The translations under genes and the position numbers were made by a program. Positions 17,332 through 26,357 of a DNA stretch of 64,000 nucleotides are shown in pieces (within the stretch, counting starts at the first letter, position 1; each line of letters starts with the position of its first letter). The notes beneath the pieces were generated by a model that saw only the letters and a list, made by a program, of their open reading frames with translations, was not told where the DNA came from and searched no databases. Location of the stretch: the NCBI RefSeq assembly GCF_009827635.1, contig NZ_WTYW01000002.1:405898-469897 (forward strand), written 5' to 3'. Origin of the DNA: Parapontixanthobacter aurantiacus (GTDB lineage: Bacteria; Pseudomonadota; Alphaproteobacteria; Sphingomonadales; Sphingomonadaceae).

Positions 17332-19167
17332 CTATTTCTGGATGAGATAGTCGGAAGAAGCGAAGGTCAGCAGAACCGCGATCCGTACGCGGCGCAGGCG
17401 GTCGTCGCCTTCGCTGGCTGTCGCGATCGTCACGCTGTCGACGGCTCCGGCGATCGTCGCGCGCGTCTCCTGCGAGAGCTGGTTGCCGGTCAGCAGGAGG
17501 TCGAGGCGGGCGACAAGCGCCGCAGCGTCGTGCGCGATCTGCGCTTCCGCCGAGTAGTCGAGGGTGATGTCCTCGATCGGATAACGCTCTCCCTCGACGA
17601 CCCGCTCGAGAAAGTTGACGTAGCCCGCAACGGAGGTTTCGTTGACGAGCTGGAATTCCGGGGCGAGCAAGCCTTGCTGGGCGAGCTGGGTATTGGTCGG
17701 AAAATAGCCGGGCCGGAAGAAGTTGAAGACCGATGGCGAGCGCAGCGGCGACTGGCCAAGCAGGCGACCCGCATCCGACAGGTCGCCGATCCGCCATTCG
17801 CGGCTGTTCGATCGCGCGCCGAAAGTACGGGCGAGTTGAACGAAGCGCAGCATCGGCTCGCGCAACCTGCCGAAGCTCGCATTCGTCGCATTGGCCGGGT
17901 CGAGCGCTTCCTCGTCCAGCAGGATCGCCTTGGATACCGCGGCGAGATCGCCGCGAACGCCCTTGCCATTGTCCGTGAAGACATCCGCAACCCGCTCGAC
18001 ATAGGCGGGCGAGGGGTTGCTGGTCACGAGCCGCTGAATCATCTGGCTTGCGAAGAAGGGCGCGACATTGGGATGGGAAACGAGGTGGTCGAGCGCCATC
18101 CTGAGACTGTCCTGTGGCCCGGTACCCGCGGGAATGGTCAGGCCTAGAAACTGCTTTTCCTGGTCGGCGTGAAACCCGTCGCTGCGGGGCCGCTGCCAGC
18201 GCGAAGGATCGGCGGTCATCGCCCGTCGCGTATAATCGGCGTCCGGTATCTGCCGCGTTCCGCCTACTTCCGTGGTGTAGCCGATCCCATGGTAATCGAA
18301 ATCGAACCCGGTGAAGACCTTTGCGATGCCGGTGACATCGTCATTGCCGTAAGTCTCGATCGGTGCGCCGTTCGCCAGCTTGCGGCTGCCGTCCTGATTG
18401 AGCTCGTAGAGGCCGATGGAGAAAAGCTGCATGATTTCGCGGCCGTAATTCTCGTCCGGCACCCGGCCCGTGCGGGGATCGGCCTTCCGATTGCCTCTGG
18501 TGTTGAGGAAGACGCCCATCGCAGGGTTGAGCGTGATGTCCTCGATGAGGTCGCGGAAGCTGCCGAAGGCGTGACGATTGAGGATATCCCAATACTCGCC
18601 GATCGCGGGCGAGCGCCATGTCATCTCGACGGAACTCAACGAAACCACGAAGAATTCGGACAAGGCGAGGGCGATCCGCTTGCGGACCGAATTGCCGCCC
18701 ACGAGCAGCTGCGACCAGATCATCCAGTCACCCGTTCGCGGGCTGTTGTAATGCTTATCCGCATCCACCTTGTCGAAGCCGTGCGCCGCGAAATACTGGC
18801 GGGCGCTCGTATCGTTGGCGGCGCGCATCTGCGTGTCGAGCCAGCGCTCGTAACCTTCGTCCTTCAGCGCTTCGATGGCGCCGCTGCCTACGGCAAAAGA
18901 AGCGCGCATGAGGAAGCGGGCCGCTTCGCCGTCCGATTGCGGCTTCCTGACCGCGAGCGTATCGGAACCGCCCGATCCCGAAGTGCTGTCGGAGGAACCG
19001 CCGCAGGCGGCGACCGACAGGGCGAGCAGGCTCGCCGCTGCCGATTTGTCGAACGGTGGCTTGGCGGAGGGGGCGGTCCGGACCAGTTCCTGGGAAGGGT
19101 GCTGGCCCGGCTCGGTGGTTTCCACCACAGCCGACGATGCGCTGTGCATCATGGTGCCCCCGGTCAT
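17332..19167 (-). CDS. DUF1800 domain protein
   Basis: A protein of about 611 residues of the DUF1800 family, function unknown, in the same transcription unit as the DUF1501 protein. Family segments include RFLMRASFAVGSGAIEALKD near the start, NYGREIMQLFSIGLYELNQDG, DVTGIAKVFTGF and a C-terminal NQLSQETRATIAGAV. Around residue 45-60 a hydrophobic stretch ends in AAC followed by a Gly/Ser-rich run, resembling a lipobox, but it lies unusually far from the N terminus. The start is uncertain (ATG 19167 with AAGGA upstream, or 19152). Confidence 0.85.
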   Translation of the reverse strand: MTGGTMMHSASSAVVETTEPGQHPSQELVRTAPSAKPPFDKSAAASLLALSVAACGGSSDSTSGSGGSDTLAVRKPQSDGEAARFLMRASFAVGSGAIEALKDEGYERWLDTQMRAANDTSARQYFAAHGFDKVDADKHYNSPRTGDWMIWSQLLVGGNSVRKRIALALSEFFVVSLSSVEMTWRSPAIGEYWDILNRHAFGSFRDLIEDITLNPAMGVFLNTRGNRKADPRTGRVPDENYGREIMQLFSIGLYELNQDGSRKLANGAPIETYGNDDVTGIAKVFTGFDFDYHGIGYTTEVGGTRQIPDADYTRRAMTADPSRWQRPRSDGFHADQEKQFLGLTIPAGTGPQDSLRMALDHLVSHPNVAPFFASQMIQRLVTSNPSPAYVERVADVFTDNGKGVRGDLAAVSKAILLDEEALDPANATNASFGRLREPMLRFVQLARTFGARSNSREWRIGDLSDAGRLLGQSPLRSPSVFNFFRPGYFPTNTQLAQQGLLAPEFQLVNETSVAGYVNFLERVVEGERYPIEDITLDYSAEAQIAHDAAALVARLDLLLTGNQLSQETRATIAGAVDSVTIATASEGDDRLRRVRIAVLLTFASSDYLIQK

Positions 19168-19337
19168 CGCGCGATGTCCTTGAGCAGCGGTTCGGTGCAC
19201 ATAAGCCGGTCCTCGGTGCCATTGTGTAACGCACCGAGTTTGCGCACCGAATGCTAAGCTATTCGGTAAATTCGAGGTTTACGCGGCGGCAAGGATTGGC
19301 AGCTTGCTGCCTTTTTTTGCGATAAGCCCTTGAATGC

Positions 19338-19372
19338 AAAAGAGGCGGAGCATCGCCGCCCCGCCTCTATAT
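19338..19372 (-). terminator. intrinsic terminator of the DUF4136 lipoprotein gene
   Basis: On the minus strand GAGGCGG and CCGCCTC form a stem with a GC-rich loop, followed by TTTT. It lies about 20 bases after the DUF4136 gene stop. Confidence 0.75.
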
Positions 19373-19393
19373 TTTGCATTTTGACGAGATTGC

Positions 19394-20086
19394 TCAGTCA
19401 ATCGGGCGCACCTTGTTGGGTGCATCGTCGCGAACCGAGATGCGGACGGTTTCGCCCGAATTGCCGGGGAAATCGGTGAACATCGCCTCGACGAGGTTCG
19501 GCACCAGCGCCTGCAAGCGGTTGGAACGCGACAGCGCCTGCGCCTTGCCCTCGAACAGCCGTTCGCCATCCGAAGCACGGTCGATCTTGAGATCGATACC
19601 GCTCGAATAGACCGTCACGCTGCGGATCTCGGGACCGGTATCGAAGAACGGATCATAGAACCCGAAGGCGTAGGCCGACGGTCCGTAGAACCGGCTGCGA
19701 TAGAAGCGGCTGTACCGACCGTAACCGTACCAGGGATCGTAGAACGGGCTGTTAAAGCCGGTGCTGCGGATCTGCTCGCGCCCGTTATCGACGCCATAGT
19801 CGAAGCGCACCAGCAGCGACGCGTTTTCCGGCGAAGCTTGCGTATAGCCGAGACGTTCCATCTCCGCTTCCACAAAGTCGGCATATCGCGCGAATTCCAG
19901 ACCTCCGGCCAGTTCCGGATCGTCTGCGATTACGGCGAAGGTCTCGCCCTGCGGGGCCGGCAATTGCGCCTGGAAGCGGGAGACGTCGGCCTTGAACGGT
20001 GTCGCACAGGCCGCGATGCTCGCAAGGAGTATGGGCGCGCTTGCCAGTTTTAAGATGCGCCCCCGATTGTTCGATAGGGTGTTCAT
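19394..20086 (-). CDS. DUF4136 lipoprotein
   Basis: A 230-residue predicted lipoprotein. The signal peptide ends LLASIAAC with the lipidated Cys at position 27. The rest matches the DUF4136 pattern: FARYADFVEAEMERLGY, SLLVRFDYGVD, a Tyr/Phe/Gly-rich segment (about 120-150), and VTVYSSGIDLKIDRASDGERLFEGKAQ. The function is unknown; members are envelope proteins. It is probably a single-gene unit: trpS lies 166 bases upstream on the same strand and a terminator follows. Confidence 0.85.
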   Translation of the reverse strand: MNTLSNNRGRILKLASAPILLASIAACATPFKADVSRFQAQLPAPQGETFAVIADDPELAGGLEFARYADFVEAEMERLGYTQASPENASLLVRFDYGVDNGREQIRSTGFNSPFYDPWYGYGRYSRFYRSRFYGPSAYAFGFYDPFFDTGPEIRSVTVYSSGIDLKIDRASDGERLFEGKAQALSRSNRLQALVPNLVEAMFTDFPGNSGETVRISVRDDAPNKVRPID

Positions 20087-20252
20087 GTTCTCAAGTCCTC
20101 TTTTGGCACCCGGATCGCTTGTCCCCTGTTGCCGGGACGCGAAGACTGCCAGTTAACCCGTGTGTTATATACGGCAGGCGATGAACGCGGTTTGAATGTG
20201 CCTGACGCGAGATCGAACGCCCGACACGGGATTTCGTTGCCGAAAGAGGGGG

Positions 20253-21281
20253 TTAGCGCAGCAAGCCGAGAGCCTCGTATGCGCGGTCCAGCGTGGGCCG
20301 AGCCAAGGAGCGCGCCTTCGCCGCACCTTCGGCCAGAACGGCTTCGATGGCGGTCTCGTCCTGCATCAGGCGATTGAACCGCTCCGAAATCGGACGCAGC
20401 TTCTCGACCAGCAACTCGCCCAATGCGGGCTTGAACGTGCCGAAACCTTGTCCGGCATATTCTTGGAGGACCGCTTCTCCGGTCATCTCCGCGACGGCAG
20501 CATATATCGCGACGAGGTTCCGCGCCTCCGGCCGGTCGTCGAGCCCACTTAATTCCGAAGGCAGCGGTTCGGGGTCGGTCTTGGCCTTTCTGACCTTTTT
20601 CATGACCGTGTCCGCGTTGTCGGAGAGATTGATGCGGCTCATGTCGGAAACGTCCGACTTGCTCATCTTGGCCGTGCCGTCCCGCAAGCTCATGAGGCGG
20701 GCAGCCTGCGGCGGGATGAAGGGTTCTGGCAGGGTAAAGACCGGTGCTTCTTCGCTTGCGAAATCCGAGTTGAACTTCTGCGCGATATCGCGCGCCAGTT
20801 CCAGATGCTGCTTCTGATCGTCGCCTACCGGAACGTGCGTCGCCTGATAAAGGAGCACATCGGCAGCCTGCAGAACGGGATATGCGAAGAGGGCGACACT
20901 CGCCCCTTCGCGGTTCTTTCCGGCCTTGTCCTTCCACTGCGTCATCCGGTTCAGCCAGCCCATTCGGGCCGTGCCGTTGAGCAGCCATTGCAGTTCTGCG
21001 TGGGCGGGCACCTGCGTCTGGTTGAACAGTATCGCGCGCTCGGGATCGACCCCGCACGCAAGCAACGAGGCAGCCATCTCCAATGTCGAAGCGCGCAGTT
21101 CGACAGGATCGTGCGGCATCGAGATGGCATGCAGATCGGCGAGGAAATAAAGGCATTGCCCGCCCTGCGCCGCAGCCTCGTCCTGCATCTTAACGTAGTT
21201 GCGGATAGCGCCGAGATAATTGCCGAGATGCGGCTTGCCGGTAGGCTGGATACCCGAGACGACTCTCATTTCGGTGGTCAT
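20253..21281 (-). CDS. trpS: tryptophanyl-tRNA synthetase
   Basis: A 342-residue class I aminoacyl-tRNA synthetase charging tRNA-Trp. The HIGH-like signature is PTGKPHLGNYLG near residue 13-24, and the KMSKS loop is AKMSKSDVSD near residue 200. The tryptophan-site region DLHAIS and NQTQVPAHAEL are also present. It lies 6 bases after murJ on the same strand and is probably cotranscribed. Confidence 0.97.
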   Translation of the reverse strand: MTTEMRVVSGIQPTGKPHLGNYLGAIRNYVKMQDEAAAQGGQCLYFLADLHAISMPHDPVELRASTLEMAASLLACGVDPERAILFNQTQVPAHAELQWLLNGTARMGWLNRMTQWKDKAGKNREGASVALFAYPVLQAADVLLYQATHVPVGDDQKQHLELARDIAQKFNSDFASEEAPVFTLPEPFIPPQAARLMSLRDGTAKMSKSDVSDMSRINLSDNADTVMKKVRKAKTDPEPLPSELSGLDDRPEARNLVAIYAAVAEMTGEAVLQEYAGQGFGTFKPALGELLVEKLRPISERFNRLMQDETAIEAVLAEGAAKARSLARPTLDRAYEALGLLR

Positions 21282-21287
21282 GACGAC

Positions 21288-22859
21288 TTAGGCAGCTTTC
21301 TTTCTGGTTAGCGCGGCTATGCGCTCCTTGTCGATGGCTCCGACCGCGAAGGCAACGCCGAAATAGACGACGGCTGCGCAGATCACGAGGACGATCAACG
21401 CAAAGAGCCGGGCGAACAGGCCGGCAGAGAAATAGCCCGTTAGCAAATCGCGGGCGAACCACAAGGCGACGCCCATGGCGGCGGCGGCCACGAGTTGCCG
21501 CGCGATCCTTCCTACGAGGACCAGCGGAATGGCGTAGTAGCCGCGTTTGACGAGAACGACATAGAGGTACGCGACGTTGATCCAGGCCCCGACGACGCTG
21601 GCGAACGCCACGCCGACGACGCCGAACCTGTCGATCAGGATGAAGTTCATGACGACGAATACGACGAGCGAGATGAAGGCCGCATAGACCGGGGTGCGGG
21701 TATCCGAGCGGGCATAGAAATTGGGAACGAGCACTTTTACCAGAACATAGGCCGGCAGGCCGAGCACAAGGGCGGCAAGGACGTTGCCGGTTAGTGCCGC
21801 CTGTTCGACGCTGAAACGCCCGCCCTGGAACAGCATGGTGACGAAGGGAACCGCGCATACTGCAAGCGCTACGGCCGCCGGAATCGTCAGCAGCATGGAC
21901 AGTTCGATGGCGTCGGACTGGACGCGGTCCGTACCTTCCTTGTTCTTCGCGCCGACGAAACGCGACAAGGTGGGCAGGATCGCGGTCGACAGGGCAATCC
22001 CGATAATGCCGAGGGGCAGCTGGTTCAGCCGGTCGGCATAGTTCATGTAGCTGATCGATCCGCTGTCGAGCTGGTTGAGAAAATAAAGCTGCACGAGCGT
22101 ATTGATCTGGTAGGCTCCACCGCCGATCGCTGCCGGAAGGGCAATGATCGACAGGCGCTTCACTTCGGGCGTGATGCGCGGCCAGAGCAGCTTTGGGCGG
22201 AAACCCTCGACGCGCGTCCAGTAATAGACCCATGCGAGCTGAACCACGCCGCCGATCGTCACCGCCCAGGCCTGACTGTAGCCTACCTGCATGACTGACC
22301 AGCCCATTTCGCTCATGGCGTATTCTCCGAAGAGAAGGGCTGCGATCAGCACGAAATTGAGGATGATGGGAAAGCTTGCCCCAGGCGCGAACCGGCTGAC
22401 CGAATTGAGCATCCCGGTGAACAGCGTGACGAGACTGACCAGCACGATATAGGGAAACATGATCCGGGCGAAATCGACTTCCATCGCGAAGGTCGCCGGG
22501 TCACTTCCTTCATCGCCCAGAGCGAAGATGACCCACGGCATGAAAATCATCATGATCGCGCACAAAACGATGAGGACCGGCAGGAACACGCTCAGCACAT
22601 CGTTCGAGAAGCTTCGCGCATCGTCGAGCCCGCCTTCGCCATGCAGCCGCTTGGAGAACATGGGCACGAAGGCAGCGGAGAACGCTCCCTCCGCGAACAG
22701 CCGGCGAAAGACATTGGGAATGATGAACGCCTGAAACCACGCGTCGGTCACCGCATTGGCGCCAAGCACGCGACTGAATATCATCTCGCGCGCCATGCCG
22801 GCGACGCGGCTGACCATCGTCAGCCCGCCAATCGTGCCGACATTCTTGAGCAGGCTCAC
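21288..22859 (-). CDS. murJ: lipid II flippase MurJ
   Basis: A 523-residue polytopic inner-membrane protein of the MviN/MurJ family with about 14 helices, flipping the peptidoglycan precursor lipid II across the membrane. The N terminus MSLLKNVGTIGGLTMVSRVAGMAREMIFSRVLG and the following segment DAWFQAFIIPNVFRRLFAEGAFSAAFVP are characteristic, with the essential Arg residues present. It is located between secB and trpS. Confidence 0.96.
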   Translation of the reverse strand: MSLLKNVGTIGGLTMVSRVAGMAREMIFSRVLGANAVTDAWFQAFIIPNVFRRLFAEGAFSAAFVPMFSKRLHGEGGLDDARSFSNDVLSVFLPVLIVLCAIMMIFMPWVIFALGDEGSDPATFAMEVDFARIMFPYIVLVSLVTLFTGMLNSVSRFAPGASFPIILNFVLIAALLFGEYAMSEMGWSVMQVGYSQAWAVTIGGVVQLAWVYYWTRVEGFRPKLLWPRITPEVKRLSIIALPAAIGGGAYQINTLVQLYFLNQLDSGSISYMNYADRLNQLPLGIIGIALSTAILPTLSRFVGAKNKEGTDRVQSDAIELSMLLTIPAAVALAVCAVPFVTMLFQGGRFSVEQAALTGNVLAALVLGLPAYVLVKVLVPNFYARSDTRTPVYAAFISLVVFVVMNFILIDRFGVVGVAFASVVGAWINVAYLYVVLVKRGYYAIPLVLVGRIARQLVAAAAMGVALWFARDLLTGYFSAGLFARLFALIVLVICAAVVYFGVAFAVGAIDKERIAALTRKKAA

Positions 22860-22923
22860 AAGCGACGCCTCCTGGCGTCAGGACGCATCGCGAACATGAT
22901 GCCGGGCCTTGTCGGAAAAGGGG

Positions 22924-23460
22924 TCAGGCTTGTCCGGTCGGCGGTGTGTCGCCGCCGCCGGCGGCTGCTTCCTGCTGGCGCTTGGCCTGAAGCTGCTGAA
23001 CATACAGACCGTTGAAGTCGACGGGATCAAGCTGCAACGCGGGGAAGCCCGCGTCCTGCACGGCTTCGGCGACGATGCGGCGCAGGAACGGAAACAGAAG
23101 GCGCGGGGCCTCGGCAAACAGGAACGCGTGCGCCTGTTCTTCCGGAATGTTGCGCAGTCCGATGAGCCCGGCATAGGCCAGCTCGACCAGATAGAACTGG
23201 CCCTTCTCGCCCTTGGCGGTCACGTTGACCTTCAGTTCGACCTCGTGAACTTCCTCGTTCACCTGGTTGGCGGCAATGTTGAACTGAACGTCGACCTGCG
23301 GATTGTCCTGCCACTGATAGCATGACGGCGCGTTGGGATTCTCGACCGAAAGGTCCTTGACGTATTGCGAGATGATGCCGGCACTCGGCTGCCGATCGGC
23401 GCCATTTGGAGCGGCCTCGCCCTGATTGAGGTCGGTCAATACGTCGTTTTCGTCGGCCAT
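22924..23460 (-). CDS. secB: protein-export chaperone SecB
   Basis: A 178-residue tetrameric cytosolic chaperone that keeps precursor proteins unfolded and delivers them to SecA. Family segments include IISQYVKDLSVENPNAP, EVHEVELKVNVTAKG, FYLVELAYAGLIGL and LLFPFLRRIVAEAVQDAGFP. The start is ATG 23460 (MADENDVLTDL); an upstream in-frame start is less likely. It is divergent from the Tim44-like gene, a conserved alphaproteobacterial neighbour. Confidence 0.97.
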   Translation of the reverse strand: MADENDVLTDLNQGEAAPNGADRQPSAGIISQYVKDLSVENPNAPSCYQWQDNPQVDVQFNIAANQVNEEVHEVELKVNVTAKGEKGQFYLVELAYAGLIGLRNIPEEQAHAFLFAEAPRLLFPFLRRIVAEAVQDAGFPALQLDPVDFNGLYVQQLQAKRQQEAAAGGGDTPPTGQA

Positions 23461-23741
23461 CGAATCCTGCTTTCCTGTCGCGAATTTTCGCAAATGTTGT
23501 GATTGGCTGCGCGCCTAGCATTGGCGAGGGGGCATCGCAATCCGCCTTTTCCTCGCTGCGGCCAGCCGTAACATAGCTCAACTTCCCGTTTCATAGCGAT
23601 ACATCCGCAGGCGAGAACTAGACCAGCATCGGAACAAGCGGGGACATTGCCGAATTGTAATTCAGTCCTATTTAAGGCACGAAGGGCATATAACTGGCGG
23701 CTGCGATGCCGCCTCAATGAACAACCCACGGGTGCTATCAC
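23461..23741. other. divergent secB / Tim44-like promoter region
   Basis: These 281 bases separate two divergent starts and must hold both promoters. I see AT-richer patches near 23640-23700, but no -35/-10 pair that I can assign with confidence and no riboswitch-like structure. Confidence 0.4.
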
Positions 23742-24401
23742 GTGATTTTCGAAATCGTCATTCTTGCCATGATCGCCGCTTTTCTCGGAATGCGCCTTTA
23801 TTCGGTGCTCGGACGGCGTGCTGATCACGAGGAAGAGATCGTGCCGCGCCGGTTCGAGGAGCGCAAGGACACGCCGGAACAGACCCCGGCGCAGATGCGT
23901 CCTGCGGTGACCGCTACAAGCATTCCGCCGCAGGTTCGCGGCGCACCCCCGGCGGTCGAACGCGGCGTACGCGAAATCGCTGCCGCCGACCAATCCTTCG
24001 ACATTATCGGCTTCGTCGAGGGCGCGAAGAGCGCATACGGCATGATCCTCGAGGCGTTCTGGGAAGGTGACAAGGCGACCCTGAAGGAATTGTGCGACGA
24101 GGATGTTTACGAAGGGTTTGCTTCCGCCATCGACGCGCGCAGCGAAGCCGGCGAGACGCTGTCGAACAAGCTGATCCGGATCGAGGAAGCGACGATCAAA
24201 AGCGCGGAACTGGATGGACGGACCGCTCGCGTAACCGTGTTGTTCGTAGCCGATATCGCTGCTCTCACGCGCGACAAGGAAGGTAATGTGATCGCGGGTT
24301 CGCTCGACGATGCCATCGAAAGCCGCGATCTGTGGACGTTCATGCGGCGCATCGATTCGTCCGATCCCAACTGGAAGCTGGACGAGACGGACGAGGACTG
24401 A
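23742..24401 (+). CDS. Tim44-like domain protein, membrane anchored
   Basis: A 219-residue protein with one N-terminal membrane helix (about 1-18), a basic/proline-rich linker (20-75) and a C-terminal Tim44/MRPL45-type domain (about 85-215). Bacterial Tim44-like proteins are considered relatives of the mitochondrial import motor subunit and are placed at the inner membrane; their function remains unclear. The neighbourhood (secB, mltA, smr) is conserved in alphaproteobacteria, which is why it is linked to the envelope or export. GTG 23742 is used as the start. Confidence 0.85.
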   Translation: MIFEIVILAMIAAFLGMRLYSVLGRRADHEEEIVPRRFEERKDTPEQTPAQMRPAVTATSIPPQVRGAPPAVERGVREIAAADQSFDIIGFVEGAKSAYGMILEAFWEGDKATLKELCDEDVYEGFASAIDARSEAGETLSNKLIRIEEATIKSAELDGRTARVTVLFVADIAALTRDKEGNVIAGSLDDAIESRDLWTFMRRIDSSDPNWKLDETDED

Positions 24402-24494
24402 GCCGATCCGCTTCGCGGCGCTTATTTGCGCTTGGGAAGACCAGGACCTGCGATTATAGCGGCTTGCAGAACTTCAAGAGTCGCAATTGATCCG

Positions 24495-25751
24495 ATGAAA
24501 TTCACCAAACCGACGATCGCCGTGCTGGCGACATCGTTCATGCTGGCTGGCTGCGTCCGGCTCGTGCCCGAGACCGGCGCGCCCGCTCCGCAACCGACAC
24601 CGCCCGTTGCAGCACCTGCGCCAACGCCCGCCCCGGCACCGGTACTCACTCCCGCGCCCGCACCCGCGCCCGTTGCAACAGCACGAGAGGCGCGGCTGGA
24701 ATATGGTCCTCCCGTCGAGGACCTTGGCATGACGCAGGCCGATGCGGCTGCTGCCTTGCGCTCTTTCAACGAGAGCTGTCCGACATTCTCCCGCCGCACG
24801 GACGCGAGCGGTCTGACAAGCGCGGCTGCATGGCAGCCAGCCTGCAATGCGGCGCGTAGCTGGCCGACGAACGACGCACCACGCTTCTTCGCACAATATT
24901 TCGAAACGGTGCGCGTATCGGGCGGGACGGCCTTCGCCACGGGCTATTTCGAGCCGGAAATTCGCGGTAGCCGAACACGCCGCCCGGGTTACGAGGTGCC
25001 CATCTATGCGCAGCCCTCGGACCTGAAGCGTGCGTGGTACGACGATCTTCCGCAAAGCGAGCGAACGGGACGCGAACCGCTCGGCCGATATGACGAAGAC
25101 GGCCGCTTCGTCGCCTATTACGACCGCGCGGAAATTGAGAGCGGCGCGCTTTCCGGACGCGGTCTCGAAATTGCATGGGCAGCCGACCCCATCGAAGTCT
25201 TCTTTCTCCAGATACAGGGTTCGGGTCGCCTGATCCTGCCAGACGGTGACGTTATGCGGATTGGCTATGCCGGGCAGAACGGACGCGAATATGTCGCGAT
25301 CGGCGCGATCATGCGCGAACGCGGCCTCATCGGCGACGGTCCCGGACAATATCCGGGAAGCCTGCAGGGCATCCAGCAATATCTCCGCGACTACCCAGAG
25401 GAAGGGCGCGAACTGATGCGACTCAACAAGAGCTGGGTGTTCTTCCGCGAACTGACCGGTGACGGACCGCTCGGCTCCATCGGAGTGCCGGTGCGCCGGG
25501 AAAGCAGCGTCGCGGTCGATCCGCGCTTCGTGCCCTATGGCGCGCCGGTGTGGCTCGAACTCGACCGGCCCATCGCTAACGGGTTGTGGATCGCGCAGGA
25601 TACCGGGGGCGCGATCAAGGGAGCCAATCGCTTCGATACCTTCTGGGGCGCGGGCGAGGATGCGCGAGTGATTGCTGGCGGGATGAGCGCTCGCGGTCGT
25701 GCGCTGATCCTGTTACCCAAGGGAAGCCTGGCTGCCCTGCAGAAGCAATGA
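24495..25751 (+). CDS. mltA: membrane-bound lytic murein transglycosylase A
   Basis: A 418-residue outer-membrane lipoprotein that cleaves peptidoglycan glycan strands to 1,6-anhydro products. The signal peptide ends FMLAGC (Cys20 lipidated), followed by a Pro/Ala-rich spacer (about 30-60) and the MltA domain: GYFEPEIRGS, VFFLQIQGSGRLILPDG, and a C-terminal 3D domain with DPRFVPYGAPVWLEL and AQDTGGAIKGANRFDTFWG carrying the catalytic Asp. The start at 24495 fixes the lipoprotein signal. The stop overlaps the Smr gene (ATGA). Confidence 0.93.
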   Translation: MKFTKPTIAVLATSFMLAGCVRLVPETGAPAPQPTPPVAAPAPTPAPAPVLTPAPAPAPVATAREARLEYGPPVEDLGMTQADAAAALRSFNESCPTFSRRTDASGLTSAAAWQPACNAARSWPTNDAPRFFAQYFETVRVSGGTAFATGYFEPEIRGSRTRRPGYEVPIYAQPSDLKRAWYDDLPQSERTGREPLGRYDEDGRFVAYYDRAEIESGALSGRGLEIAWAADPIEVFFLQIQGSGRLILPDGDVMRIGYAGQNGREYVAIGAIMRERGLIGDGPGQYPGSLQGIQQYLRDYPEEGRELMRLNKSWVFFRELTGDGPLGSIGVPVRRESSVAVDPRFVPYGAPVWLELDRPIANGLWIAQDTGGAIKGANRFDTFWGAGEDARVIAGGMSARGRALILLPKGSLAALQKQ

Positions 25752-26338
25752 GCCAATCGGGCAAGGCTCCGCGCGGATTGACGCCGCAGGAGGCGGAAAG
25801 CTGGAACCGGCTGGCCGCAACGGTCACGCCGCTGCCCGGACGGAAGGCCGAACCGAAAGCTGGTCAAAGCGGCGCGCAGCAGCGAAGCGAGAATGCGCCC
25901 AAGCCGCAGCCTACCGCGAAGCGCCCTCGGCCACGCCAGAGACCGGAAGGCAAACCGACACCCTCATCATCGCACTCTTCAACATCCGGTGCGCCGGGTT
26001 TGGACTCGCATTGGGAGAGGCGCATCAAGGCGGGCGGGTTGGAACCGGACTTCACGCTCGATCTGCACGGCCATGGCCTCGATGCAGCCTATCACCGCCT
26101 CGACGATGGGATCGCGCAGGCGCGCGCAATGAACGCTCGGGTCATCCTTCTCATTGCCGGAAAGCATCGTCCGGTCGAGGCCGCCGACCGCGGCGTCTCT
26201 CGCGGAGCAATAAGGGCCAAGGTGCTCGACTGGCTTGCTGCCGGACGACACGGAAGTTCCATCGCTGCCATACGCAAGGCGCACCGCCGACATGGTGGCG
26301 AGGGCGCGCTATACCTCGTGTTGAAGCGAGAGCGCTAG
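25748..26338 (+). CDS. Smr-domain protein
   Basis: A 196-residue protein with a disordered Pro/Arg/Ser-rich N-terminal half (about 30-95) and a C-terminal Smr domain (about 105-196). The domain begins DFTLDLHGHGLDAAYHRLDD (LDLHG motif) and includes the later loop ILLIAGKHRP. Smr domains are related to MutS2 C-terminal nucleases and act as DNA or RNA endonucleases in the cases studied; the role of stand-alone alphaproteobacterial members is not established. It overlaps mltA by 4 bases, so the two are translationally coupled. Confidence 0.88.
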   Translation: MSQSGKAPRGLTPQEAESWNRLAATVTPLPGRKAEPKAGQSGAQQRSENAPKPQPTAKRPRPRQRPEGKPTPSSSHSSTSGAPGLDSHWERRIKAGGLEPDFTLDLHGHGLDAAYHRLDDGIAQARAMNARVILLIAGKHRPVEAADRGVSRGAIRAKVLDWLAAGRHGSSIAAIRKAHRRHGGEGALYLVLKRER

Positions 26339-26357
26339 CGGCCTAGCGCCGTCCGGT

